Assembly (NCBI GenBank): GCA_025359865.1
Contig: JANYDH010000135.1
Location: 1-39,434, forward strand
DNA length: 39,434 nucleotides
Reading direction: 5' to 3'
Origin: Actinomycetes bacterium
GTDB taxonomy: Bacteria; Actinomycetota; Acidimicrobiia; Acidimicrobiales; Ilumatobacteraceae
In this document: piece by piece, positions 24,413 to 33,702 of the stretch
How the letters are laid out: every line of letters starts with the position of its first letter
How positions within the stretch are numbered: position 1 is the first letter of the stretch
Program-made: the position numbers and the translations under genes
Notes under the pieces: generated by a model
What the model was told of the DNA's origin: nothing
Database searches by the model: none
Seen by the model: only the letters and a program-made list of their open reading frames with translations

Positions 24413-24709
24413 CGGCGGACTCAAACACATAGACCGGAATCGATGCCCGCAGAACAAAGGAGAACCTGCCACGCTCTGGCAACCCATGGTTCTTCGCGAT
24501 GTTCCCCCGGAAGACCAGCCTCCAATGGTCTGACGCGCTACGAGGGGCGGCCGTTAGCGCCCACCAGGTGCCGTTTGTCGATGCTGCTGCTGTTCTCATC
24601 GCAGGCACTCACCGTGGGGGCGACGTGCGCACTATCCGTGTCGCGTAGCCAGCGGTAGGGGACGCGCCCAGATCAGTTCACCTGTGTCCTTTGCTGATTC
24701 GGGTCTAGG
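24413..24709. other. Stretch without recognisable genes
   Basis: Only short overlapping frames with atypical residue use. No motif, ribosome site, tRNA-like segment or clear repeat seen between the PPOX gene and the integrase remnant. Confidence 0.45.
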
Positions 24710-25412
24710 TCACACGTGGTGCGTTCCAGCCGCTCCAGCGTTCTTCGTCTGCCCCAACACCATGCCCTCGCCATCCACGTAGACGGCTGCGCGGCGGACA
24801 AGCGTCACGCTTCCATCGAGGTCGAGGTCCTCCCACGCGAGACCTAACATTTCGGACACGCGCCAACCTGCACGAACAACAACGCGACCGCTGCACCCAG
24901 TCGGTCGGTAGACGCCGTCTCCACCAATCGACGCGCCTCTTCCGATGTCAGCGCCCGCGCCGACTTGTGTGTGACCTTCGGCGCAGCCACGCGATCGACC
25001 GGGTTCGACGCGATCAGCTCGTGGGTCACCGCCTGTTCGAGCACTTAGTGGAGCGTCACCCGAACGTCGGCCACGGTGCCTGACGCGAGGCCTGACTTGA
25101 GCAGGTCCGGATTGCCAGCGAGCCACACGCTCGGGCTTCACCGACCGGACCGGCATGACGCCGAGGGTGTCGGTGATCCTCTGGACGCGGTCGCGATATG
25201 TGCCGAACGTCGACGGACGCACGCGATGGCGGGCGACAACATCCAGCCACCACGCAGCCAGCTCGGCGACGGTTGCGTCGCGGTAAAACGTCGACGACTG
25301 GATCTACGACAGCTCCTCCAGCTCCTCCAGCTTCACCGTCCGGCGAGCGATTGCCTCCTCACGAGTCTTGCCACGAACGCGACGCGGCCGACTCTCACCA
25401 GGTACCGAGTAC
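24710..25412 (-). pseudogene. Tyrosine integrase remnant
   Basis: Phage/ICE-type integrase pieces occur in order in several frames: VRGKTREEAIARRTVKLEEL (AP2-like arm), an in-frame TAG, then FYRDATVAELAAWWLDVVAR and RPSTFGTYRDRVQRITDTLG (core-binding domain), then in another frame LEQAVTHELIASNPVDRVAA and ARALTSEEARRLVETASTDR, then back to WRVSEMLGLAWEDLDLDGSV and GMVLGQTKNAGAAGTHH. R-x-S-E (catalytic Arg) is kept, but the H-x-x-R and Tyr region is absent. At least one stop, two frameshifts and a truncation. Possibly the former integrase of one of the neighbouring modules. Confidence 0.7.
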
Positions 25413-25440
25413 GTCGGTGGACTTCGGTGGACTTCGGTGG
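25411..25440 (+). repeat. Three tandem 10-bp repeats
   Basis: ACNTCGGTGG three times in a row (first unit ACG, then two ACT), followed by ACGTCC. It lies at the 5' edge of the integrase remnant. Could be a slippage product or an integrase arm site; nothing settles it. Confidence 0.6.
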
Positions 25441-25625
25441 ACGTCCAGAAACGTCCCTGGCGGAACGGGAGGGATTCGCAGATCGGCGGGCTCGTAGGCG
25501 CGTCGTTCCTGGTCAGCGGTGATATCGAGCTGAGGTCGACCGTCGAGATCGGGAGCAACCCGGGAGCAACGCCACGCCGGGGCGACAACGACCCGCGACT
25601 CCCACGTCCGAGCACGATAAGCATC

Positions 25626-25668
25626 TTGACGAACATAAGCACTGTGCTTATAGTGACGAGGTGCTTAT
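25626..25668 (+). promoter_or_regulatory. Promoter with internal palindromic operator for the AbiEi/AbiEii-like pair
   Basis: A -35 TTGACG (25626-25631), 17-nt spacer and -10 TATAGT (25649-25654) make a strong sigma-70-type promoter. A perfect palindrome ATAAGCAC-T-GTGCTTAT (25635-25651) fills the spacer and overlaps the -10. A further full half-site GTGCTTAT sits at 25661-25668 and a partial ATAAGCA at 25617-25623. Transcription should begin near 25661, at GTG. Repression by the downstream winged-helix antitoxin is inferred, as known for AbiEi. Confidence 0.65.
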
Positions 25669-26686
25669 GACGCTGCTGAACTCGCTCCGCAAGGCCGGAC
25701 TGTCGGTCGAGGCAGTCCGCGACGCACCCGCGACGACCGGTGTTCGGGTGGACGCGGTGATGGACGTGGAGGGATGCTCGTTCGTCGTCGAGGAGCGCGG
25801 GCGGGTGCCCTATCCGAGCGAGCTGGACAAGTTGGAGGTGCTCCGAGCGCGGCTTGCTGAGGTCGGGACCCCGCTCCTGGTCGTGCCGTTCGTCTCGGAC
25901 GGGGTGGGGGACTCGTTGCGGCGGGCGGGATGGTCGTGGGCCGATGACGCCGGGAACTACGACCTTCGCGCTGCGGGGTTGGTGCTCCGGCAGCGAACTA
26001 CCAACATCTCTCCGCCCGTGAAGAGCACGGCGCTCCCCCAAGGTTCGGGCAGCCTCGCGATCATTCGCTCACTGATCGGGTTCAGCGACGACGAAACCGA
26101 GGAAGCGAGTGCGACGACTCTGGCCGCGCAGGCGAACGTCAGCCAGCCACGGGCCTCGCAAGTGCTCAGCCAGTTGCACAGGTATGGGTTGGTCACACGT
26201 ACCGGTCACGGTCGATGGCTCCCCGACCGGGCGGCGCTGCTCGACCGGTTCCTCAGCGAGTACAAGGGCCCAGGTGGCTCGGAGCGCTACCTCTACTCGC
26301 TGGACCCGTCGACCGAGGTTGCAGTGTCGTTGGCGACCGTTGCCCCGGCCGGCTCGGTGGCCGTTTCCGCGGACGTCGGGCCCGACCTGATCCGGGCTTG
26401 GAGGCGCCCCACCATGCTCATCGTGTACGTCCGTGATCCGATCGTTCCTTGGACGACCAGCGGGCTGGTCGATGCGCAAGGCCGCGACGACGCCAACGTC
26501 ATCGTGCGATCTCCGCGCGACACATCGGTGTTCCCGCGACACCAACTGGTGGCCGGCGTGCACGGGGTCGAGGTGCCGCTCGCTGATCCGACGCAGATGA
26601 TCTGGGATCTGCATCAGCTCGGCGGACAAGACCGGCTCGAGGCAGCGGAGGTGATGCGCGAATGGATCCTGCGCGACCACCCTTGA
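25661..26686 (+). CDS. AbiEi-like winged-helix antitoxin, 341 aa
   Basis: GTG 25661 would be leaderless; ATG 25667 is an alternative. The N-terminal part resembles a nuclease-like fold (VDAVMDVEGCSFVVEERGR, LDKLEVLRARLAEVGTPLLV). A winged helix lies at about residues 125-190 (GSGSLAIIRSLIGFSDD, ATTLAAQANVSQPRASQVLS, LHRYGLVTRTGHGRWLP). The C-terminal part (APAGSVAVSADVGPDLIRAW, VEVPLADPTQMIWDLHQLGG) fits longer AbiEi-type antitoxins. The gene overlaps the nucleotidyltransferase gene by 25 nt. Known pairs: AbiEi represses the operon and neutralises the toxin. Family assignment by eye. Confidence 0.6.
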   Translation: MLMTLLNSLRKAGLSVEAVRDAPATTGVRVDAVMDVEGCSFVVEERGRVPYPSELDKLEVLRARLAEVGTPLLVVPFVSDGVGDSLRRAGWSWADDAGNYDLRAAGLVLRQRTTNISPPVKSTALPQGSGSLAIIRSLIGFSDDETEEASATTLAAQANVSQPRASQVLSQLHRYGLVTRTGHGRWLPDRAALLDRFLSEYKGPGGSERYLYSLDPSTEVAVSLATVAPAGSVAVSADVGPDLIRAWRRPTMLIVYVRDPIVPWTTSGLVDAQGRDDANVIVRSPRDTSVFPRHQLVAGVHGVEVPLADPTQMIWDLHQLGGQDRLEAAEVMREWILRDHP

Positions 26687-27498
26687 ATCGTCTCGTCCTC
26701 AGTGCCGGATCGGTGGCAGACGACGTCGGTTTCGTCGCCCTTCGTGACCTCGGCCGCGTCGTGGCGGGCGACAACTACTGCATCATCGGTGGGCACATGG
26801 TGATGATGCTGGTCGCACGCTGGGCGCTCGGCCCCGACCTGTACCGCCAGACCCAGGACACCGACCTCGGCGTGCCGCCGACAGCCGTCGCGAACCCCGT
26901 GATCATCGACCGTCTGACAGTGCTCGGCTACGAGCGCCGAGCCGGCAACCACTTCGCCCGCCCGATGTCCGACATTCCTGTCCGGCTGATCGGCGCGGAT
27001 GCGCCGAAGCCGGAGGCAGTCGTCGACATCCTCGTCCCGAGCTACACCAGCCGGCTCCGCCAGAACCGCAGGTTCGGTGACCATCTGGTGACCACCGAGG
27101 TCCCGGGCTTGGCATCCGCGCTGCAGAACCCGGCCATCGAGATGTCACTCGAGCTCCATCGGCTGAACGGTGATCTGCTCGACGTCGAGGTCTCTGTCGC
27201 CGACGAGGTGTCGGCGTTGGTGCTCAAGGCACACGCGACCACAGTCCGATCGAAGGCGACCGACGTCGTCGACATCTGGCGGTGCCTCGAGGTGTGCTTC
27301 GCTGCCGGCACCGACCCGGCGCAGTTCACCGGGCCCGAGCGCGTCGCTGCTGTGACCCGCGTGCGAGAGGTCTTCGGCAGTCGCTCCGGCCCCGGCATGA
27401 CGAGCCTCATCGACGAGCAGCGGCTCACGCCGCGGGCGGCCGACGAGCGCTACACGCGCATCCGGGCACTGGTCGACCGGATCGTCGCCTGGAAGTGA
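26662..27498 (+). CDS. AbiEii-like nucleotidyltransferase (probable type IV toxin), 278 aa
   Basis: The nucleotidyltransferase motif reads YCIIGGHMVMMLVARW, then TQDTDLGVPP (D-x-D near residue 75). LVLKAHATTVRSKATDVVDI, WRCLEVCF matches the AbiEii pattern of a helix carrying K and D residues. Length (278 aa) fits. Start ATG 26662 overlaps the antitoxin gene; a TTG inside the overlap is possible. Related toxins transfer nucleotides to tRNA acceptor stems and block growth in phage defence. It ends 15 nt before the convergent relaxase end. Confidence 0.65.
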   Translation: MDPARPPLNRLVLSAGSVADDVGFVALRDLGRVVAGDNYCIIGGHMVMMLVARWALGPDLYRQTQDTDLGVPPTAVANPVIIDRLTVLGYERRAGNHFARPMSDIPVRLIGADAPKPEAVVDILVPSYTSRLRQNRRFGDHLVTTEVPGLASALQNPAIEMSLELHRLNGDLLDVEVSVADEVSALVLKAHATTVRSKATDVVDIWRCLEVCFAAGTDPAQFTGPERVAAVTRVREVFGSRSGPGMTSLIDEQRLTPRAADERYTRIRALVDRIVAWK

Positions 27499-27513
27499 GC
27501 AGGTCCCACACAT

Positions 27514-28431
27514 CTATCGATCGATGGCAAGCGCGTCGCTACGGGATCGATGCAGCGTGCGACCGAGCAACGCCTCAACGCTGAGGCTCTGGCTTTCGCT
27601 TGCGTGACTCAGGTCGATGCTCGGGTCGTCACTGAAGTCATCAGCGACGACGTAAACGCGCGTGTCGAAGCGGGCGCGACTCAGGGCGGTGTACCCGGCC
27701 TCTTGGTACAGATCATCGGTGGCGAGGACGAGGGCTTCATCGGCGGTGAGCCCTTGCGTCTTGTGCATCGTCATGGCGTAGCCGTGGTCGAGGTGGCCAT
27801 CGTCGAGGTAGTTGGTGGGCACGGCCCGGTCGGTTCCGTCGGTCAGGCGCACGGTCACCGATCGAGCCTCAGGATCGATCGATGCGACCACGCCTCGCAT
27901 GCCATTCAGCAAATCGTCCGCACGCTGATTCCTCAGGCACACCACGCGATCGCCGGTTCGGAACTCGCGGTCGCCGACGATGAGAGCCTCAGAGCCAAGT
28001 CGTCGGCCATTGAGCATCTCTTGTCGTGCAAGACGGTTGAGGTCGGCGACATCATCGCGGCGGAGGGCGAGGATCGCGACGTCGCGCTGGAAGCGAAGCT
28101 GGGTCGACCAGTGGGAGATCAGTTGCTGCTTGGCACTGTCGGCTGTGTCGCCGATGTGGATGCGACCGTGAGCTTGGTAGGCGGTGAGGAAGCGACCCAC
28201 CTCGCCGGCGCGCAGGTCGGCGAGCGTGGTGCGTTCCCAGGCATGTTTCTGTCGGCGGTTCTCGGTGAGGCCGATCGTCGGCATGCGCTTCTCGAGTCCG
28301 CGCAGCACGCCGCCGGCTTCGATCGACTGGAGCTGGTGGGGATCGCCGACCAGGATGAGTCGTGAGCCGCCGGCATCGGCCGCGTCGAACAGCCGGGCGA
28401 GGGCTCGGGTGCCGACCATCGCGGTTTCGTC
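27514..28431 (-). pseudogene. MobF/TrwC relaxase-helicase, C-terminal half (copy 2, split by RIT element)
   Basis: Starts within Walker B: DETAMVGTRALARLF, directly after the inserted element; the other half ends VLVID at 31753. It holds the RecD/TraI-type helicase motifs: LILVGDPHQLQSIEAGG (motif III), GLTENRRQ, AILALRRDDVADLN, GDRVVCLRNQ, HGYAMTMHKTQGLTADEALV (motif V) and YTALSRAR (motif VI). The end LHRSRSDALAIDR with TGA is natural. No frameshift or stop in 305 codons, so the pair would make an 828-aa protein if the insert were gone. The helicase motor drives strand transfer in relatives. Confidence 0.85.
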
Positions 28432-28433
28432 CA

Positions 28434-28455
28434 CTTATGCGGAGTTCCGCATAAG
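28434..28455. repeat. Short perfect palindrome at the edge of the RIT insertion
   Basis: CTTATGCGGA, GT, TCCGCATAAG: 10-bp arms with a 2-nt gap. It lies between the relaxase sequence and the left terminal repeat of the RIT element, is absent on the right side, and resembles the element's terminal motif TTATGCCGG. It may be a leftover of another insertion or part of the true element end. Confidence 0.7.
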
Positions 28456-28460
28456 TTGAC

Positions 28461-28545
28461 TTATGCCGGGTTCCGGATTATGCCGGGTTGTGGGGTGTTG
28501 TGCCTGGTAGGGGTGGGTGTGGCAGTGTCTTGGTTCGGCATAATT
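28461..28545 (+). repeat. Left 85-bp terminal inverted repeat of the RIT element
   Basis: Pairs with 31668-31752 in inverse orientation with two mismatches by my reading. It contains TTATGCCGGG at 28461 and 28478 and CGGCATAA at about 28536-28543. Its inner edge overlaps the stop codon of the third recombinase gene (TAA at 28546-28544). Confidence 0.9.
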
Positions 28546-29543
28546 AGAGGGCTTCTAGGAAGGCGAGGAGTTTGTCTGGTGGGCGGTATCGGCCTGGTGT
28601 TGTGTTGGGCGGGGTTGTTCTGGTGATGGCTTGTTGTTTGATGGTCATGTCGGCGTGGAGATACATTTGGGTTGCTTCGATATCTTCGTGGCCGAGCCAC
28701 ATGGCGATGACGGAGATGTCGACGCCGGTGTGGAGTAGTCGCATTGCACAGGTATGTCTGAGCGTGTGTGGGCTCACGGTTTTCGTTTTCAGGGTCGGGC
28801 AGCGTTGCCGGGCAGTAGCAGCGTGTTTCGTGACGCGGTCCTCGATTGCGTCACGGCTGAGGTGGCCACCGGTTCGGGTCGGGAACAACGCGCTGTCGGG
28901 TTGGTCGTGGTGTTCTTTCATCCAGACGCGGAGCACGGCAACGGTTTGGGTTGTGAGTGGGGTGCAGCGTTGTTTGCGGCCTTTGCCGTTGCAGGTCACG
29001 TTCGGTCCGACGCCGAGAACGATGTCGGCACGGTTCAGGCTGGCGAGTTCGGATACTCGCAACCCGGTTTGAATCGCGACGATGAGAAGGGCGTGGTCTC
29101 TGCGACCGATCCAGGTGGTCCTGTCTGGAGCGGCGATGATCGCGTCGACTACGGCGGTCAACAGCGGGTTCGAGGAACGACACGAGGCGTTTGTCGAACC
29201 GTTTTTGGGCGATCGCGAGGACACGCTGAATGGTGGCGGCGTGTTCGGGGTGTTTCATCGCGGCGTAGCGGAACAGCGAACGGATCGCTGCGAGGCGTGC
29301 GTTACGGGTCCGCGGGTTGTTGTGGCGTTCAGTCTCGATGTGGGTAAGAAACCCGTTGATCAGTGTGATGTCGAGATCGGCGACGTCGAGATCGGTGGGA
29401 TGTTTCCCGGTGGTCGTCTGAGCGAAACCGAGTAGGAGACGGAACGTGTCGCGGTACGCGGCGATGGTGTTGGGACTGGCGTGGCGTTGCGTCATGAGTC
29501 GGTCCGTGAAGAACGACTGCAAGGTCGGTGCGAACGAGGTCAT
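28544..29543 (-). pseudogene. Third tyrosine recombinase of the RIT element, frameshifted
   Basis: ATG 29543 overlaps the second gene's stop. Residues 1-130 are a SAM-like core-binding domain (LQSFFTDRLMTQRHASPNTI, AAYRDTFRLLLGFAQTT, RNARLAAIRSLFRYAAMKHP). At about 29180, after RLVSFLE, a one-base shift is needed to reach PLLTAVVDAIIAAPDRTTW and the catalytic domain: TGLRVSELASLNRADI (Arg), GKGRKQRCTPL (Lys), HTLRHTCAMRLLHTG (H-x-x-R), WLGHEDIEATQMYLHAD (H and Tyr). Apart from the frame all catalytic residues are present. About 332 aa if repaired. Confidence 0.8.
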
Positions 29544-30392
29544 GATGGCACCGTCAACGCGTGTTCGACCCTGCGGGCCGCCAAGGCCATCAACTCCGGC
29601 GACGCGGTCAGATATCAGTATGTGGAGACCGGTCCGGCATGACCGAGGTAGGTCGACAGCCACGCTAACCGCGGTCCAATGTCGAGATCCTGGGAGTACC
29701 AATCGGTCAGAGTGTTCACCGCGAAGCTGTGGCGTAGCGAATGGATCGTGGGGCGACACGAACACGGCCGGGCTCACAGATTGTGGGCAGTGCCGATCGC
29801 GTACGTCGAGATAGGCGGCGAGCGCGGCGAGCGCGGCGAGCGCGGCGAGCGTGGATAGTTGCACCGCGACGTCCCGAGATTTCCCGAACTTCGATTTGCG
29901 GACCACGACCAGGGCGGCCTGCCAGTTGATGTCGTTTCGGTCTAAACGGATCGCTTCGCCTCGTCGCATGCCGGTAACGGCAAGTAACCCGAACACGGTC
30001 TCATACGTCGCGGCGCGTAGGGGTGTGGGCAGCGTCGATGCTGCTGCCATCAACGCGCTGATTTCAACGGCCGAAAACAGGTAAGGAACCACCCGATGCT
30101 TGTGGTTCAGGATCAGACCGACCGGTGGAATCTCACAAGCGGGATCGATCCCGTGGAGATACTTGCTGAACCCGCGGACCGCTGTCATCGGGCGGGCGTG
30201 AACGGTGCTCCCATGCTCAATCGCTGGGATTGTGGACCACGCCAACGCCAACGCCACCGTCACGACTTGATGACCGCTCGCGTCCATCCAGTCAACAAAG
30301 CAGGGTAGTAGACGTGCCGCGTCGTCAAGGTTGTGGCCCAACGCTCTGCGGATCGTGAGATAGTCGATAACAGTTCCATCGAAGCCGCTCAT
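29540..30392 (-). pseudogene. Second tyrosine recombinase of the RIT element, deleted and with a stop
   Basis: ATG 30392 overlaps the first gene's stop. Core-binding part: DYLTIRRALGHNLDDAARLL, TAVRGFSKYLHGIDP. Catalytic part: GLLAVTGMRRGEAIRLDRND (Arg) and VVRKSKFGKSRDVAVQ (Lys), then a run STLAALAALAALAAYLD from 9-bp tandem repeats. After PAVFVS (about 29755) the frame changes and roughly 30 residues seem missing; the correct frame then reads TIHSLRHSFAVNTLTDWYSQ, LSTYLGHAGPVSTY, followed by TGA where the family has Trp, and YLTASPELMALAARR. So one deletion with frameshift and one nonsense change. Confidence 0.75.
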
Positions 30393-31607
30393 GACCCGCT
30401 CCTCGGCCAGGGGCGAGCCAACGATCCCAACGACACCCGGTCAACCTTGGCGTAAACAGCGGTCGAGGCCAGATCACGATGCCGTAACAACTGCGCAACC
30501 TCGGGCAAACCGGCACCCGCAGCCAACAACTCAGCAGCGAGCGCGTGACGTAACCGGTGCGCACCCATCGTTGCCAGCCCGGCTCGACGACACGCGAAAT
30601 GGACCACCGTGGTCACCGTTGTCGAATCGATCCCGATCAACGGTGCCCGCCGCCGCAAAAACACCTCACGACAACTCACCACGGGCCGGCCCCCGTTCAA
30701 ATATCCGACAAACGCGTCACCGACATCGGACGGCATCGGACGGCATCGGGAGTCGATCGACCCGATTGCCCTTGCCTCGCACCACGATCTCGCCGGCCCG
30801 CCAATCCAGATCCTCCAACCGCAACCCGGCAACTTCAGCTGACCGTAAACCCAACCGAGCCAACAACGTCACGACCGCGAAATCACGTCGGCCAGTCACC
30901 GTGCCACGATCACAACTGTTCAACAACAACACGACCTGTGAAGCATCGATCGTTGGCGGCAACACCGTGCCATGCCACACAGCGACACCAGGCACCGTGT
31001 CCGCCAACGAAAACGGAATACGGCCATCGAGATACAAGAATCGCAACAGCGACCTGAGTTCGCCGACATGAACCTTTGCTGACGCAGCCGACCGGCGCGT
31101 GCACAAATCCAACACGAACCGCGTTACATCGGCGCCGCACAAGCCCTCGACCCCTGACCCCGAGCCGGAGCCTCGGCGGGCACTCAAAAACCGTTCAGCC
31201 AAAAGGCCAAAACGAGCAACGGTCCGCGATGCCAACACCCGCTCCTCAACAAGACATCGGTGATACGCCCCAAGCACCTCGCCCAGCGCAGTTGAACACA
31301 TGACAACAGCCGGCACAACCAGAGCTTCCGCCACGAAGAACCTGACCAACGGAGCCAACCCTGCCACCGTCACATAACGGCGATGACCCGCAACCCGGCG
31401 CGCCTCACCAAAGCTGGCGACCTGTGCTCCGGACCACTCACCCGCAGCCAAACGCTCACCAGTCAACCAGCGATTCAGGTGCCACCACACCGCCAACAAC
31501 GCTTCCATCGAGTTCGCCGAGTACCCAGCCTCACCCAACGACGACCGGAACCTCGCCCCCAACCCCGACAACGGCCCCGACCTCGAACCAACCGGATATG
31601 CACTCAT
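30389..31607 (-). pseudogene. First tyrosine recombinase of the RIT element, broken by a 10-bp duplication
   Basis: ATG 31607 (or 31610) follows AAGGGAGG. The frame runs through VARFGLLAERFLSARRG, LRSLLRFLYLDGRIPFSLAD and VVTLLARLGLRSAEVAGLRL (Arg), VVRGKGNRVDRLPMPSD (Lys) and then fails. At 30724-30743 the unit CATCGGACGG is present twice in tandem; removing one copy restores VDRLPMPSDVGDAFVGYLNG and the rest, with GAHRLRHALAAELLAAGAG (H-x-x-R) and LLRHRDLASTAVYAKVD (H and Tyr). About 402 aa if restored. The cause of inactivation is therefore visible directly. Confidence 0.85.
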
Positions 31608-31667
31608 CATCTGCCTCCCTTGCCGAAGCGACCTGCCCCAAGCAAACAAAGCGTTCACCAACCACCG

Positions 31668-31752
31668 AATTATGCCGAACAAAGACACTGCCACACCCAC
31701 CACTACCAGGCACAACACCCCACAACCCGGCATAATCCGGAACCCGGCATAA
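31668..31752 (-). repeat. Right 85-bp terminal inverted repeat of the RIT element
   Basis: Inverted match of 28461-28545. Its outer end (CGGCATAA, 31745-31752) abuts the relaxase codons GTC ATC GAT with no spare sequence, unlike the left side. Confidence 0.9.
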
Positions 31753-33321
31753 ATCGATGACGAGCACCGTTCGGTCGTCGAACTGCTCGGTACCACGGTC
31801 GAGGTCGATCGGCAGCTTGGCGATCGTGCGCGACGGGGTGTGGGCCTGGTCCTCCAGCTCCTTGGCCGCCCGGGCAGCGAGCGAGGCGCCGATGACCCGG
31901 TAGTGGCTCCCCTCCCACATCTCGCGGGCGAGGTTGAGGCTGTACGTCTTCCCGCTCCCGGCCGCCGCGATGAGACAGTCGACGAGCCGCTCACCGGTGA
32001 GCAGACGGTGCACGGCGGCGCGCTGTTCACCGGACAGGCCGGGCTTAGTGGCGAGCACGAGCCTCGTGACCGAGGGAAGAAGCTGAGGGCGAGGAGTCGT
32101 GCTGCGCCGAACAGCGAGGTCGATGATCCGCTGCTCCAACGCCAGCAGCTCGCGGGTCGAGTAGCGGCGAGTGACCGTGCCGATCCGCCGGCCGGAATGC
32201 AGCTCGACGTCCTCGCTGCCATTCGTGTCGACGCCGAGGTCGACCGCTTCCGGACCTTCGAGCAGCCGTGAGGTGACCCGCTCGACCTCGTCGATCGTTG
32301 CTCCGTCGATCGCCCGCTCGGCGAGGTCGCGCAGCGCGTCGAGACGAGTGAACGTCGACGTCTTGTGCGTCAGTCCCTTCGGGCTCAGCGCGGTCGGGAT
32401 CTCGTCGTCGAGCACGCCTACCCGCCAGGGACGGTCGAGCAGTCGGTCGAGGCTCGCCGGGTCGAAGCCGATCGACTCAGCCTCGCGTTGCCACCGCTCA
32501 CGCAGGGTCTGATCCGACTCCGGGTCCGCCTTGCGGTCGCGGGTGGCGAGCGCCGCGACCTGCGCGGCCCGACCGCTGGAGTAGCCCTTGATCGCGAGCC
32601 GGTCCTCGATCTGGCTCCGCCGCTTGGAGAAGTGCCACAACACCGCGGCGGGAGCGCCGTCGATCTCGGAGATGCCGTTGCGGGCCGGCCGCCACCGGAC
32701 GCCGAAGCGGTTGGTCAGCTCGTGGCGCATCTCGGCCTCGAACAGGAAGCCCGCAGTTCGCAGCGCGGGGTACACGCGGGTGCCGTCGAGCGTGCGCCAC
32801 CGGCCGTCCGGCCCGCGGGTCGTGTTGGCGACGAGCACGTGCCAGTGGAGCTGCGGGTCGCCGGCCCGGCTGGTGCGGTGCCGGAACGCGGCAGCGACGT
32901 AGCCGTCACCGTCGACGTGCTCGACACCGTTGTGACCGCGCCGGCTGAAGCAGGCGTTCTCCTCCAACCAGGCGATCGACCGGGCGACGGCGATCTCGCA
33001 CGCGTCGACGATCTGTTCCGACAGCTCCGGCCGCAGCGCGGCGAGCACCGAGACCGACTTCGGCACGGAGAAGGTGAGATCGAAGCCGGGCACGGTTCGG
33101 TTGCCCGCGCCAAGCATCGAGCCGTCGGGAGCAGTGCCGGCGAGGATCGCCCGCAGCGCCTCGGGCGTCACCTCACCGTCGAGGCCGAGCAGCTCGGCTC
33201 CCCGGCCGGCCCAGTACCCCGGCGCCTCGCCGCGACCGACGTAGTAATCCTCCGCACCCTTCGCGACTGCGTCGAGGTAGTACCCCTCACTGCCCCGACC
33301 GAGCTTTGCCAGCGACAGCAT
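31753..33321 (-). pseudogene. MobF/TrwC relaxase-helicase, N-terminal half (copy 2, split by RIT element)
   Basis: ATG 33321 (MLSLAKLGRG; GTG codons just upstream are alternatives). The relaxase domain has two tyrosine pairs near residues 13-27 (EGYYLDAVAKGAEDYYVGR), LTFSVPKSVSVLAALRP, and the three-His metal site FRHRTSRAGDPQLHWHVLVA (near residue 160). The helicase domain begins around residue 430 with GLSGEQRAAVHRLLTGERLV and Walker A AAAGSGKTYSLN (near 453). It ends VLVID at the element edge. 523 codons without a stop. Read on into the element it would add about 70 foreign residues and stop at 31531. Confidence 0.85.
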
Positions 33322-33674
33322 CACGACCACCCCAGCGGGCCGAACGCCGAGCGGCCAAACGGGCACGAGCCGGCGGTGCCGGACGAGACAGAAAGTGGAC
33401 GCACTTGCATCACGGCTGCGCTGCCGATGCGGCGGCCACAGTCGCGTTCGCAACTGGCTGCCGATGTGCCGGCCGCCTGCCGGCAGGGCTGGTGGGTTCC
33501 GGTGGCCAAGGGTGCCTCGGCCTGAAGTGCCGTCGTTGGCACGTAGCCGTGCCAGAGAACGCCTGTTGGGCATCGAGACGGGTTGAGCGAGGAGCAGCGC
33601 ATTAAGACCTCCGGCGCGTCGAGGCCGACCTGGTGTCGGCTTGAGGGCCGAAGGTGCGCCAGCGATGTTGCTGA

Positions 33675-33702
33675 CCACGCGACTGCGACCACAGTCGCGT
33701 GG
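33675..33702. other. Candidate oriT hairpin (copy 2)
   Basis: Same 10-bp stem as in copy 1 (CCACGCGACT with AGTCGCGTGG), loop changed in three places. It lies in the 530-bp interval between the divergent relaxase and excisionase-like genes. This interval (33322-33858) shows no gene but keeps other shared G/C-rich repeats such as GCGATCGCG. Confidence 0.5.

Larger units (their letters stand above)
28461..31752 (-). mobile_element. RIT (recombinase-in-trio) element, 3292 bp
   Basis: Three adjacent, overlapping tyrosine-recombinase genes on the minus strand (each pair joined by ATGA) lie between 85-bp inverted repeats that I count as 83/85 matching. This is the layout of RIT elements, known to encode three recombinases in fixed order. 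It interrupts the relaxase gene between VID and DETA of Walker B. All three recombinase genes are damaged, so the element is probably immobile by itself. Each end repeat holds two direct TTATGCCGGG sites and one inverted CGGCATAA site, plausible recombinase sites. Confidence 0.85.

Noticed and set aside
2300-31800. Uniform sequencing error as the cause of all frameshifts
   Set aside because: Long genes such as NRAMP, both ferritin-like genes, CorA, the methyltransferase and the nuclease are clean, and several lesions are deletions or a 10-bp duplication. Local assembly error still cannot be excluded without reads.
30717-32222. A 501-aa recombinase beginning inside the relaxase
   Set aside because: The first ~200 residues are antisense-like relaxase and terminal-repeat reading; the ribosome site supports the start at 31607.
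31531-33678. A 715-aa relaxase ending at 31531
   Set aside because: Its last ~70 residues come from the RIT terminal repeat and recombinase region read in a chance frame; the first ~119 precede the true start.
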